Of a DNA stretch of 64,000 nt, positions 28,656 through 38,506 are shown piece after piece. The DNA is from Sugiyamaella lignohabitans. Lineage: Eukaryota > Ascomycota > Dipodascomycetes > Dipodascales > Trichomonascaceae. The notes below the pieces were generated by a model, which saw only the letters and a list, made by a program, of their open reading frames with translations, did no database searches and had not been told where the DNA came from. Position 1 is the first letter of the stretch. Every line of letters begins with the position of its first letter. Location of the stretch: contig NC_031674.1 of assembly GCF_001640025.1 (NCBI RefSeq), positions 1,736,001 through 1,800,000 on the forward strand, in the 5' to 3' direction. Position numbers and translations under genes: made by a program.

Positions 28656-29742
28656 CGGGTCACACCCCGCAACCACACCGCCGCGTGGCGTGTGGCCCGG
28701 GCCTAGCGCCATCGGATCAGGAATGTCAAGCCCCGATTTCACAGTGACTCAAGTGACCTTGAACCAGTGATGGGCCTCATTCCTCGGCGGGGCGCGTACC
28801 CCGCTGAGGGGATCGGCTGGTCCCCCGCAGAGGATGCAGCTAATGTGGCCCCAAAGTGGCGTTTTGCTCATTCCAGCATGCATGACTGCGATTAGATGCC
28901 CCTCATTAACCGGATTTACCCTGCACATAAATGCCTTTGCTGCACCAGCTAATTATCTGGATTGCAGCCGTTTTGTATCAGTATTACATAGCACTCTCCC
29001 ACTTAGTAACAATTGCCCTGTTTGGATCCGCCAACTGGGACGACGACCGCTGCTGCTGCTAAGTTTTTCAGTTTACCTTTCTTACTTAGTTTGTTTATTA
29101 TCACTTGAGTTTTTATTATTATTTTATTTTTCTTGGGACTTGTTTCATTTTATCGTTAAATTACTTGTTTTTTCCAATTCGTGTTTCACATTTTTTACCC
29201 GTTTATTATTACTTGGAACTGCTTGTTTTTTCATATAAAGCTAGTGGACAATCCTTATCGCGATAAATCTCGTTTTTGTTGTTTGTTGCTTCTTCTGCTA
29301 CTTCTACTTTTCAAGTATCTCAGTGTGGCAATAACAAAGGTATAATTGAACTAATCCAGCAACTTGAATTTCATTTCTAAGTCACTATAGGGAAACAGAA
29401 ACAGGAAATAGGAAACAGGAACTGGTATATTTTTGTTATCATTGCGGCACTTCCGGAAATCCGTCATTTTCAAACAAGATAAAACAAGATAACAAGATAC
29501 AGACAGTGAGATTTTTTTACTGTGTACTCTCTGGCCACGCCTGTTCAAGATAAACAGCCAGCACTTACCAACAACAACCAGTTGGAGAAACCGCTATTGC
29601 ATCTGTTGTTGCAACTACAGCCTCTGCAAGAGTCTGCTGCATCAAGCACCCACTGCAACAACCCCAGCAACAGTCAGTCAGTCAGTCAGTGCTCGGTCAT
29701 TGCTTCAGCCACTGCTTCTGCCGCTGCTAATTAGAACAAAAT

Positions 29743-29750
29743 CTATATAA
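29743..29750 (+). promoter_or_regulatory. Candidate TATA box of the PBI2-like gene
   Basis: CTATATAA about 235 bp before the ATG, in the only TATA-like context upstream. It would imply a leader of roughly 150-200 nt. Not tested. Confidence 0.35.
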
Positions 29751-29813
29751 TCTCGCGTCGGGCTCACACCTCGAGGTTATCAGCAGATTGCCAATTGTCT
29801 CGTCCGTTCGAGC

Positions 29814-29842
29814 TACCACCATCACCACCACCACCACCACCA
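29814..29842. repeat. (ACC)n microsatellite in the PBI2-like leader
   Basis: CTACCACCATCACCACC followed by further ACC units, non-coding. A short AGTC run lies nearby at about 29673-29690. Confidence 0.8.
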
Positions 29843-29985
29843 ATTGTCAGCAACTTCGACCGTATCACTGGTAGCCACTGAGACTACCACTTGACTCTAT
29901 CGTTCTACTGAAAGAAGTCTTGACGACAGAATCCAGAATCGACAGTCTCAACAAAACTACAACTCTAACTCCACTACAAACAGCA

Positions 29986-30345
29986 ATGAAAGTGTCTACA
30001 ACGCTGGCATTTGTGGCCACACTGGCCACCATGGCTCTGTCTGCCCAGTCTGCGGCTCTGGCTGGTACTACTACTCTTCAGAAGGCCGCCTCGGACTCGT
30101 CACTCATGAAGTATATCATTATTTTCGAGAAAGGACTCGAGACCCCAGACCGTGTTGTCAAGGCCGCAGAGAAGAAACTCAAGGAAATCGGCGCTTACAT
30201 CACCTACGAATACAACACGGTTGTCAAGGGCTTTGCAGTATCTGCTCCTGCCGATGTCATTGCCATCTTCGAGAAGAATGACAACGACGCCCAGTACCCC
30301 TTCATAGTCGAGGTCGACCAAGTCGTCTCTGCTAACAACCACTAA
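29986..30345 (+). CDS. Secreted / vacuole-targeted I9-type proteinase inhibitor (Pbi2-like)
   Basis: 119 residues. Start at 29986 (MKVSTTLAFVATLATMALSA), which begins a clear signal peptide (about residues 1-24). Residues about 40-115 form an inhibitor-I9 / subtilisin-propeptide fold: KYIIIFEKG, an amphipathic helix RVVKAAEKKLKEIG, YEYNTVVKGFAVSAPADVI and IVEVDQVVSANNH. S. cerevisiae Pbi2 (proteinase B inhibitor) has the same core but no signal peptide, so this copy is predicted to enter the secretory pathway, where it could inhibit or chaperone a subtilisin-type protease. No adjacent protease gene. Confidence 0.85.
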   Translation: MKVSTTLAFVATLATMALSAQSAALAGTTTLQKAASDSSLMKYIIIFEKGLETPDRVVKAAEKKLKEIGAYITYEYNTVVKGFAVSAPADVIAIFEKNDNDAQYPFIVEVDQVVSANNH

Positions 30346-30666
30346 TCACGACCTAATGACCCCTACCACCACCACCCCTGGCGCAAACGCAATACCCTCA
30401 TTTCTCTGGCAGGACCAGTTCGCTCGCTCGTTACGAAAAGCCTATTATTTTTTATATGTCTATTTATTAATGCTAAACTCATCTCTCCACGGGCGGTAGG
30501 GTGCTGCCTCCGGCGGCTGGGGCTCCGCCCCAGACCCTGGTTGCTCCTGCTTCGCAGGAGATCTTATGTATCGTCGACGCAACCGACTCGAGCGAAGCGA
30601 GAGGAGCTACCAGAGTCTGGGGCGGAGCCCCAGCCGCCGGAGGCATACCACCGTCCCGGTGTCTGT
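30346..30666. other. Convergent 3' region PBI2-like / PFD4
   Basis: Contains an AT-rich stretch (30435-30475, likely 3'-end signals) and one DHE composite; nothing else. Confidence 0.65.
30505..30645. repeat. DHE composite (A+ / B-) between convergent genes
   Basis: A arm 30505-30560, 159 nt after the PBI2-like stop; B arm 30584-30645, 21 nt after the PFD4 stop. Each arm is sense to its own gene. Spacer contains CGTCGACG. Confidence 0.95.
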
Positions 30667-31116
30667 CTACCTTTCGAGGTTGATGGCATTGCCGAATTTG
30701 CCGTACAGCTTTGTTTTCAGTTCGTCCATGCTTTTTTCGGTGTCAGCCACTTTCTTTTGTGTGTCAGCCAATTGCTCGTCCAGTTTGGCTGTGTCCTGTT
30801 CCAAGCGTTCGAGCACCTCGGGTTGCGGCAGGAACACAAACGTGTCTCCAATTTTATATTGCACTTTCTCGTCCTCGTCTACGAGCTCCAGTTCCATGAC
30901 CACATCGTCCAGAAACTCTTTCTCTGCTTGCTGTTCTTTTAATGTTTGTTCGTAGATAGCCAGTCGGGAGTTGAGTTTAGAGAACTCGTTGATCCGCTTC
31001 TGGTCCTCCCAAACGACCTCTACATCCGGGCCCTTTCGACCCTCTGGTAGCTACAATTGTTAGTCCCTTGACCTGGCTGCCTTTCCATAAAACTTTTGAC
31101 TACTCACCATTTGCAT
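30667..31116 (-). CDS. GIM3: Prefoldin subunit 4 (9-nt first exon)
   Basis: Exon 1 31108-31116 (ATGCAAATG only) and exon 2 30667-31050 encode 130 residues. Beta-type subunit of the hexameric prefoldin (GimC) chaperone that hands nascent actin and tubulin to the CCT chaperonin. Coiled-coil helices at both ends flank the beta-hairpin core VQYKIGDTFVFL; the C-terminus KFGNAINLER is the family signature. The 57-bp intron (GTGAGT, GGGACTAACAATTGTAG) is the shortest here and holds no DHE. Splicing gives MQMLPEGRK, matching the MELLPQG start of the yeast protein, which supports the tiny exon. Confidence 0.93.
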
Positions 31117-31252
31117 TGCGCTTATATTTTCACTCTGAATTCGACTGTCGTCTGCTTTTTCCAACCCGGCTCAGCATTAGCTTCACGAACAGATCATACC
31201 GTGCGGCGCATGCGGTGCGAGCTCGCAACTCACCAGGTTCCTGGAGGGGGTG

Positions 31253-31392
31253 TGCCTCCGGCGGCTGGGGCTCCGCCCCAGACCCTGGTTGCTCCTGCTT
31301 CGCAGGAGATTACGGGCACCGTCGACGGAAACGACTCGAGCGGAGCGAGAGGAGCAGCGGGGTCTGGGGCGGAGCCCCAGCCGCCGGAGGCA
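31253..31392. repeat. DHE composite (A+ / B-) upstream of PFD4
   Basis: A arm 31253-31308, B arm 31332-31392 (short linker GCAGCGGGG), spacer with CGTCGACGG. 137 nt upstream of the PFD4 ATG; a GTGAGT-like site lies just beside it on the minus strand, so a leader intron is possible. Confidence 0.93.
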
Positions 31393-31578
31393 GTGTGGCC
31401 CACGGGCAGAGTTGTCGGTTTTACAGAAAACTCAATTGCCTGTCGGTTGTATGCAATTTGCTGAAGTTGTCTGCCATCAGAATCGGTTTCTGCTCTTTGC
31501 TTGCTTCAAGCGGAGGTTGCAGCTGGAGCGTAACCAGAGTCTGAGTTTGTAGTGGAGTGATCATCTGCTGCGTCCTGT

Positions 31579-32440
31579 TTATATGCTAGTAGTAATTCCA
31601 ATGATTTGAACTTGGTAACCAATGGGCTTGTCTATCAGCTTGTTCAGGCACTTGTAGACTAAACTGGTAGTCCGTCCTCTCGCGCTGATGATGGGTATTC
31701 TGTTTTGCAATTGGAGGTTTGTGATATAAGAGAGAGGTTGTTGGTGCCTGTTGTATCTAAACATTAGGAAATGATCCAGTATCATGTGTGGCTGTGACAA
31801 CCTGAATGAGAATAAATCTGAATAATTGCTCTACGACTTCTATAGGGTTTTTGATTGATTTTTGCTCTCTGTCCAATTATTTAAACATTTGAATATTTCA
31901 AGCCTGGCGTTCCAATATAGAGTAAACCCGTCTTGATGTTGGTACAGATCCGGTACTTGAGATGGTTGGTGGATTTCAATAAGGCGTGTTTGGTGTTTTG
32001 GGATTTTCCTGATCTGTCCTCAACTTGTTCAGCAAACAAATTAATGATCTCAGAAAATAGCTTGATAGAACCTAACTTCTCTTAGGAGCTTCTTGTATCC
32101 TCATGCCAGATGTTTTTCACATTCTCCCTAAGACTATTCAGGATGACAGAGCACTTCGCAAAAATTTGTTAAACTGCCTTTCTTCTTCAGCCAACGGAGT
32201 ATCACTCCACGAAGAAATGTAGTTTTTGAACCAGTTTTCTGTCGATTCTCCTGAATCTTTTAATGATGCTCAGAACTTGCATCTCCGTATGGACCAGTAA
32301 GTTGCTGGAAGGTCCGTTAAAATACTCTTCACAGCCTCGTACCCTTGACATGGAATCAAAGTGAAATTAAAAGGAAACTGTCCTGTAAATTTCATGATGA
32401 CAGCATTTTCCTAAAACATTTCTCCAGGTTCTCTTAGACC
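31579..32440 (-). pseudogene. Decayed retroelement-like coding relic
   Basis: On the minus strand a protein-like frame runs from about 32390 to 32105, broken by one TGA near 32277. Its second half contains the segment STENWFKNYISSWSD. About 350 nt farther on, 31800-31579 is open again, with a segment around YITNLQLQNRIPIISARG whose spacing recalls the region after the DTG of a Ty1/copia protease. The assignment to a retroelement is inference; the evidence is frame preservation and composition only. Confidence 0.35.
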
Positions 32441-32534
32441 ACAGATGAAAATACGGAGACAGCTGACCATTTCAATATATCAGAGGGGTATGAACATGAT
32501 GCCTCTGGAGTATCCAGCATGTCCGTTTTGTGCT

Positions 32535-32792
32535 ATGTCCATTCACTGACATGTACGATCACTAACAAGTCCGATCACTGACATGTCCATTCACTGACGT
32601 GTCCATTCACTGACATGTACGATCACTGACAAGTCCGATCACTGACATGTCCATTCACTGACATGTCCATTCATGTCCGTTCACTGACATGCCCATTCAT
32701 GTCCGTTCACTGACATGTCCATTCACTGACATGTCCATTCACTGACATGTTCATTTACTGACATGTCCATTCACTGACATGCCCATTTACTG
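32535..32792. repeat. 16-bp minisatellite array, copy 2
   Basis: About 16 units of the CACTGACATG family, same orientation as the array at 15.2 kb. Includes two shortened units (CATTCATGTCCGTT). It shares the left flank TGTGCTAYGT and the right flank CTGAATGRAATAGTGAG with copy 1. Confidence 0.93.
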
Positions 32793-33927
32793 AATGGAAT
32801 AGTGAGGAGTGAGATGTTGTTTATTTATTCATTTATTGGTCATATCTTCTTTATACCAGAGCAATTATTGCAGTCTGATCTCACTTATCAAATGATCTTG
32901 TGAACCTCTCCTCTCAAATCTGGCATACTTCTGGTCCTCCATTATCTGGCTCTTTCAGGTGCTGGAACTATCTCAATGGTTTGTACCAGCAGTCATAGGT
33001 GTTTTCCATGTACTCAATCTCTTCTCATACATCTGGGTATCGTGTATAATCAATTCATACTTCAATCGAGCCAATTGTAACTTATTTATTCGTTATTTGC
33101 TCACTCTTGCAATAACAACTCTATAGCTAGTAACTACGTAATTAACCCTACGTAATTAATCAGACATCTCGTCCCACCACTAACCATTTAGTGTTCCTGC
33201 TCCCTGATAGTCACACGGGATAACCTGACTCCTCCTATAACAAATCTTCTCGAAAACGGCTCCACGAACAAGGACCGTAAATTTCGGCTGAAAATCCCAT
33301 TAGCAATAGCTCACATCCCCCCCTCCCCGAAGACCGTGTTCCCCAGCAATCCCAAAAGGGAATCTCTTATATCCGGAGTTATGTCTGATACCAGGGGTAA
33401 ATCGACGATCCGGGGTATTTTTCCACGACAGGCTCACCTGCATCCTTAGCCACCACTAACATTTCACGAAAAACCTTCTGAACCGAACAGCAGATAAATT
33501 TTGGAGTTGGAAATTAAAATTAAAGACAAACAGGCTGCAGCCGCGAATCGAATAAGCTCGTGGCCAAACTGTAACTGAGATTCAGTTCAGAGGTTCATGT
33601 GGAAAAACATCCCTGGAGCCACACTGGCAATGTCGTAACTTGCTCGTCAAATGAACCCCGTATTTTTTTTTGGCATTTTTGAATCACCAGTTTACCAGGG
33701 CCAGACAGTCATCTCAATTTCACGCAGTAGCAGCAGAGGCAGTAGCAGGATCGCAATGTTTACTACTTATCGCATATGCGCTTCCCCACGTAATCCTAGC
33801 ACCGATAAGAGATTGACGAGCGACATCTGACCCTTGTATTTGTCACCCAGCCAAACACGCCATTCTTCTTCACGCAACAAAACCACTGTCATAACCCATC
33901 ACTATTCCTCACATCCAACCGAAATCA

Positions 33928-34728
33928 ATGTCCGACATCCCACCGAGCGCTGTTTCCCTTCTGAAATCAGGCACCTTTGTAAGTCACTCAGGGGGACCGG
34001 GTGTGCCTCCGGCGGCTGGGGCTCCGCCCCAGACCCTGGTTGCTCCTGCTTCGCAGGAGAATCAGCTGCTAGAATCGTCGACACAACGACTCGAGCGAAG
34101 CGAGAGGAGCAACCAGGGTCTGGGGCGGAGCCCCAGCCGCCGGAGGCAGATCCGGCCTCCCCAGTGCCCCGATCCGATCTAACAGAACCAGCTTCATTTG
34201 GGCACGTCCAAGAACGATACTCCACACGTGAGTCTTATGACGTACACGTATATTGGACCCGGAGATGGCGAGCCCTATGAATCGGATGGTGTCGTGATTA
34301 TAGCTACTCCCAAAGATACTCAGAAGTTCGAGAATATTTCGAGCAATCCCAAGGTATCGTTGCTGTTGCACGACTGGGTCACCGCTCGTAGTTTAGGAGC
34401 CGCCAAACAGGGCTCGACGACCACAACAGCAAATTCAATTACTACCGACCGAGCTGGCGACGGTCAACATCTCAGCGGACTGGCGCAGTTTCTCCAGGAT
34501 TTGAACCAGTCGGAACTATCGAGCATCAGCGCTACATTCAGCGGCCACGCAGTGATTCTGGAACCAGGTTCCGATAAAGAGAAGTTCTTCCGCGATAAGC
34601 ACATGGCAGCACACACAGCCGACGCCCGCTGTTTCTTCCACGATGCAGCCATTGTCGCTGTCAAAGTGCAAACCGTGACGGTCGCTGACAGCCACAACCG
34701 GGTCACTCGTAACTCAGTGTCTTCATAA
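33928..34728 (+). CDS. Pyridoxamine-phosphate-oxidase-like FMN-binding protein (2 exons)
   Basis: Exons 33928-33978 and 34192-34728 encode 195 residues. Resembles the small fungal split-barrel family of S. cerevisiae YLR456W/YPR172W: HLGTSKNDTPHVSLMTYTY, then VIIATPKDTQKFENISSNPKVSLLLHDW, which forms the flavin-binding barrel. The true function of that family is not established, so I give no symbol and no reaction. The 213-bp intron (GTAAGT...TCTAACAGAACCAG) follows codon 17 and holds a DHE composite. The first AG after the branch point (TAACAG) is skipped in favour of the AG 6 nt later, which keeps the frame and the conserved LHLGT. Convergent with PSF2. Confidence 0.82.
34004..34148. repeat. 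DHE composite (A+ / B-) inside the PNPOx-like gene's intron
   Basis: A arm 34004-34059, B arm 34087-34148; spacer with CGTCGACA. A-first in sense; 25 nt from the 5' splice site, 43 nt from the 3' splice site. Net intron 68 bp. Confidence 0.95.
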
Positions 34729-34765
34729 CAATAGCATGTGATTTTTTTTTTGGGGACGAGGGGTC

Positions 34766-34909
34766 TGCCTCCGGCGGCTGGGGCTCCGCCCCAGACCCTG
34801 GTTGCTCCTCTCGCTTCGCTCGAGTCGTTGCGTCGACAATGCCAGCAACTGTTCTCCTGCGAAGCAGGAGCAACCCGGGTCTAGGGCGGAGCCCCAGCAG
34901 CCGGAGGCA
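34766..34909. repeat. DHE composite (B+ / A-), A arm decaying
   Basis: B arm 34766-34827, sense to the PNPOx-like gene, 37 nt after its stop. A arm 34854-34909 carries three changes (CAACCCGGG, CTAGGGC, CAGCAGCC), one of them breaking a stem pair. Followed after 39 bp by another A copy. Confidence 0.93.
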
Positions 34910-34948
34910 GTTCCCCCTCTCACGGTCAGATCCCGTCAGGATCAGATT

Positions 34949-35004
34949 CTCCTGCGAAGCAGGAGCAACCAGGGTCTGGGGCGGAGCCCCAGCCGCCGGA
35001 GGCA
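34949..35004 (-). repeat. DHE, type A, solo (third copy in a cluster)
   Basis: Canonical, sense to PSF2, 35 nt after its stop. With the composite next to it the 311-bp gap between two convergent genes holds three arms. Confidence 0.95.
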
Positions 35005-35039
35005 GTCCCCCCTCCAGGAGAGGGGAGGTAGTGAGAGGT

Positions 35040-35639
35040 TCATACGTCGTCATTGTCATAATCGTCGTCGTCGTGATCGGGTTCGGGTTCGGTGAGACTG
35101 GTTATTCGCCGGAGTTGGTCCATGACCAGGATGGCGAACGGCCGTAGCTCGTTGATTTCCATGTGTCCTAGGTTGTCCATTTGGACGTGAGATTCGTTGA
35201 GTTCTGAGATACCGGCGCGCGCTTTTGCCAGTCGCACTTCTCGAATATCCTGGAGTAATGACCGGACTTTGGCAAGGGGACTTTTTAAATCGTCCGAGGC
35301 ATGTGCTAGTAACGACTGACTAAGTTCCATCCATCGCCAGGGCAATTGGTCTGAAAACCGGTCTTGAACTGTGGTTTCTCGTTCATACACTTGACGTAGA
35401 TGTTCTTCTTCTAACCACGAGGGCATGACTATTTTACACCGGGCCTGTTTTTTCAGAATCAGAGCCAGCCATAACGGTACCTGCATTTGTACCATGGGAC
35501 TCATTTTCGGCACTCGCAGTCCTATCAGTTTCAGACTGTCCATCGACTGCAGTGGAACTATGCTTATCAGTTCGTCTTCTGCCAGGAAATTGATTTCAGA
35601 CGGCAGCAGCGTCGTCGCCAGTTTATTCGGTAAAGCCAT
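35040..35639 (-). CDS. PSF2: GINS complex subunit Psf2
   Basis: 199 residues from the ATG at 35639 (MALPNKLATTLLPSEINFLAEDE), which fits the family start better than the ATG-like codon 10 codons upstream. Psf2, with Sld5, Psf1 and Psf3, forms GINS, which joins Cdc45 and Mcm2-7 as the replicative helicase. Family blocks: VPLWLALILKKQARCKIVMPSWL, PWRWMELSQSLL, IQDIRE-like LLQDIREVRLAKARAGI, and NLGHMEINELRPF. Acidic C-terminus of Asp repeats. No intron. Confidence 0.94.
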   Translation of the reverse strand: MALPNKLATTLLPSEINFLAEDELISIVPLQSMDSLKLIGLRVPKMSPMVQMQVPLWLALILKKQARCKIVMPSWLEEEHLRQVYERETTVQDRFSDQLPWRWMELSQSLLAHASDDLKSPLAKVRSLLQDIREVRLAKARAGISELNESHVQMDNLGHMEINELRPFAILVMDQLRRITSLTEPEPDHDDDDYDNDDV

Positions 35640-36412
35640 TTCTACCTCTCGAACAAACTGGTTAATCAATCAACAAACTGAGATCAGACCCGCGTTTTGT
35701 CGCGATCTCCCCTGCATCCTGTGAACATGCGAACCCGTGGGGCTCAAATTTCACTTCTTCCCGGATACAGAAATGCAGATCTTTTCATTTACCCCAATGA
35801 AAACGGCCTTCCCTGCCCTCTATCTTCTTCTAACTGCCATTATTCAAAAAAACCTATTTCCTAAATGGGAAAATAGTTTCACTAGACCCATTGCCTTTTT
35901 TCCTTCTCTGTAAAATCGATCTCAAAACCACCAAACCCCGATATAAGCATTGTCTCTTGGGCATGCCTCCGGCGGCTGGGGCTCCGCCCCAGACCCTGGA
36001 TGCTCCTCTCGCTCCGCTCGAGTCGTCTCCCCCGCCGTCCAGACCCTCTCCGGTCCCGGCAAAAACTGGGGTCCCCCGCTAAAACGACTCGAGCACAGCG
36101 AGAGGAGCCGTGGGGTCTGGGGCGCAGCCCCAGCCGCCGGAGGCACACCCCACCCCCACAATTAAAGGCCCGTTTCAGGACCAGTCAGGCCATCCCCGCT
36201 GCGGGTGGAGTGACCGAGAAATGGCCGGAAATCAGGCGTTGAGTCACGTGACCAGCGGGATGCAGAGTGAAAATCGGTGATGTATATTTCAGGGGAAAAA
36301 GTATTTCAGCAGGGTAGAGAGTGAGGGATTTGATTCTTTTTTAATTTTTTTTTGGGGTGTGAATTTTTCTGGTGGATACCGGGTGTAGAGAGAGATTGAT
36401 TGTGGACACCGG
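35640..36412. other. Divergent promoter PSF2 / ARG2
   Basis: 770 bp; T-rich around 35755-35890, a long DHE composite in the middle, and a T-run at 36330-36353 just before ARG2. No gene. Confidence 0.6.
35964..36145. repeat. DHE composite (B+ / B-), long spacer
   Basis: B arm 35964-36025 (loop GCTCCGC), B arm 36084-36145 (loop GCACAGC, hairpin-1 loop GCA side changed). Spacer 58 nt, C-rich, unlike the usual 25-nt A/B spacer; probably two independent copies. Confidence 0.92.
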
Positions 36413-38337
36413 ATGGCGGAGATCGTGCGTCAGATTCGCAGACCCGCGGGAACTGTCTCAGGTGCCTGGCAGGCCCTGGTCGGCTGCTGGTCATCGGTCG
36501 CTTGTGAAGGCCAGAAATGGGGTCGAGCTAGATTTCATAGCGAGAAAGCACTTCTGCGAGAAAAGGAGTCGAAATTCCTCAATGCCCAGGCGGCATTGAA
36601 CGCTGAAAAAAAGGTGTGTGTGTGGTTTTTGTGTGGCTTTTGTGTGCCTCCGGCGGCTGGGGCTGCGCTCCAGACCCCCCGGCTCCTCTCACTTCGTTCG
36701 AGTCGTTTGCGTGGGGTATCGGGAGCTCCGTGAAACGGAGCACAACCAGGTCTGGGCGGAGCCCAGCCGCCGGAGGCATGTTCTCGGAAAGTAAAACTAA
36801 CTCATGGTAGGATCTGATTCTGTCGGTTCTGAGATCCACGGCCACTAAACGCGAGGCCAGACAGTATATTTCGAGGTATTCGCCGGCTCTGGATCAGGCG
36901 GTTGATGTGGGAAATGCAGGAAGTGCGCTGTTTCCGTTGAAAGTCAAACGGGTACCGAGTCAGAAACAGATGCGGGTGTCGGTGATTAAAGTGCGTGATG
37001 AGCAGTTTATCGGTAAAGAGACTCTTAATCGCATTGGCACTACGGTATCTCAGCTTATGAAATTGGGAGTTTCTCCGGTTATTGTATTGGATGGTGATAG
37101 TGAAAGGGAACAGTTTCTAGACCGGACAGAACGCCCGTTTAATCACTATCAGGATTCTATCAAGAAACGGGCTCTTAAAATGGCGGCGGTGTTAGAAGAG
37201 AATAATCCCATCTCGTCTCGACCGGTTGAAGATTTATTTAATATGAATGCTAATGGACTTGTACTGTCCTCGGTAAGTGCTGTCTTGAACCCTCTTTCTC
37301 TGGGTATTGTTCCTGTAGTGGCACCATTGGCTTATGATACTCAGACTAGTGAACACAAGATTATCAGTGCAAACGATACTATCCAATCGCTTGTTGGCAG
37401 TCTGCATGGAAATAACGAGTCGACTGATAGATCCACTGTAGAAAAAATCATCTTTATAGACCCCGTAGGAGGCATTCCTTCTGTGGAACGAGGCGGTATC
37501 ACGGCTTCGCATATATTTATAAATCTCGAGCGAGAGTTTTCCGAGATCTCGTCCGAACTGGTGCTCACAAACTACCTTCCACAAGACATTCAGAAACTAC
37601 ATCTCAAAAACCTACAGACCATGAAATCAGTTCTTTCGTTACTACCTCTGACATCGGCCGGAATCATCACCACTCCAGAAGTAGCTGCTCTGTCTCCTAA
37701 TCACAACCGAAATCCCATTATATACAATGTACTCACGGACCGGCCAGTCACCTCGTCTTCTCTTCCAGTGACCATGAAACGTACACCCAGAGTCCAAACC
37801 ACGATTTTGCGAAAAGGTATGACTGTCAAGACTATGTACTCAGAAAAGGGGCTCAATCTGTTGAAAGAAGCCAAAGTTGGTAACATTGATCTGACTAAAC
37901 TGGTCGGTCTTATCAACGACTCGTTTCGAAAGACCCTCGATTTAGACCATTATCTCAACCGTGTCAATGGCAAAGTCGCTGGAATCATAATTGCTGGCGA
38001 CTATGAAGGGGCCGCTATCATTACCTGGGAAGAAGCACGAGGTGCTCGGGTAGCTTATCTCGACAAGTTTGCAGTCAAGAGTTCGTCTCAAGGAGGGTCC
38101 GGGGTCGCTGACATTGTATTCAAAGCTATGATGGTACGCATGTTCCCACGAGAGATCCTCTGGCGGTCGCGGGCCAACAACCCCGTCAACAAATGGTACT
38201 TCGAGCGATCCAAAGGCACTCAACGAGTACCCAACTCCCACTGGATGATGTTCTGGAATGGCTCTGACTCCCGTGAGACCACCGATCTGGCTGCCTATGA
38301 ACAAATCTGTGCATCCATCGAGCCATCTCTCCGATGA
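36413..38337 (+). CDS. ARG2: N-acetylglutamate synthase, mitochondrial (2 exons)
   Basis: Exons 36413-36613 and 36811-38337 encode 575 residues, as in yeast Arg2 (574). First enzyme of arginine synthesis, acetyl-CoA plus glutamate, in mitochondria. The intron after EKK joins to DLILSVLRSTATKREARQYI, the conserved family start. Amino-acid-kinase-like domain, then a C-terminal vertebrate-like NAT domain with GDYEGAAIITWE, YLDKFAVKSSSQGGSGVADIVFKAM and LWRSRANNPVNKWYFERS. The intron (197 bp) starts GTGTGT and ends ACTAACTCATGGTAG, and holds a DHE composite. Convergent with VPS4. Confidence 0.95.
36645..36778. repeat. DHE composite (B+ / D-) inside the ARG2 intron, diverged
   Basis: B arm 36645-36705 (hairpin 1 TGC loop with one broken pair; tail changed to CTCACTTCGTTCGAG). 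The right arm 36725-36778 has a unique tail hairpin GCTCCGT-GAA-ACGGAGC (type D), and hairpin 1 is shortened on both sides to CTGGGC-GGA-GCCCAG. 31 nt from the 5' splice site, 32 nt from the 3' splice site. Confidence 0.92.
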
Positions 38338-38344
38338 CGGGATC

Positions 38345-38397
38345 TGCCTCCAGAGGCTGGGGTGCTGCACCAGACCCCGTTGTGCTCGCTCCGAGCT
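38345..38397 (+). repeat. DHE, type C, degraded
   Basis: Begins only 7 nt after the ARG2 stop, in sense. TGCCTCCAGAGG replaces the usual start, hairpin 1 is CTGGGGT-GCT-GCACCAG with broken pairs, and the tail is GCTCGCTCCGAGC. An old copy; the intact one at 38453 may have replaced it. Confidence 0.85.
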
Positions 38398-38452
38398 TTG
38401 ACTGAGGTTCTTGATATTAATTTATTTGCTATTTAATTCGGTGAAGGGGTTC

Positions 38453-38506
38453 TGCCTCCGGCGGCTGGGGCGCTGCCCCAGACCCCGTTGTGCTCGCTTC
38501 GCGAGC
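38453..38506 (+). repeat. DHE, type C, solo
   Basis: Intact C copy in the same direction as the degraded one, 115 nt after the ARG2 stop. Hairpin-1 loop GCT. Confidence 0.94.

Larger units (their letters stand above)
25210..29985. other. Gene-poor 4.8-kb divergent region
   Basis: No gene I can support between the bHLH start and the PBI2-like gene. 25210-26600 is A-rich on the plus strand (bHLH leader/promoter). 26690-26740 has an inverted repeat GCCCAGTTTGG / CCAAACTGGC. 27000-28830 is GC-rich and holds seven DHE arms. 28830-29300 is T-rich. 29500-29900 is CAA/CAGT-rich. A branch-like TAAACTAAC at 28239-28247 and Cys-rich short frames near 28480-28600 made me look for a multi-exon gene here, but no consistent exons assemble. 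Confidence 0.55.
31117..33927. other. 2.8-kb intergenic region with relics and repeats
   Basis: Holds a DHE composite near PFD4, a decayed protein-coding relic (about 31580-32440), the second minisatellite array, and from 32.8 kb AT-rich sequence that becomes the promoter of the PNPOx-like gene. No intact gene. Confidence 0.6.

Noticed and set aside
28834..29238. 134-codon plus-strand ORF with a hydrophobic C-terminus
   Set aside because: T-rich sequence naturally gives Leu/Phe runs; no motif, no coding-like codon pattern.
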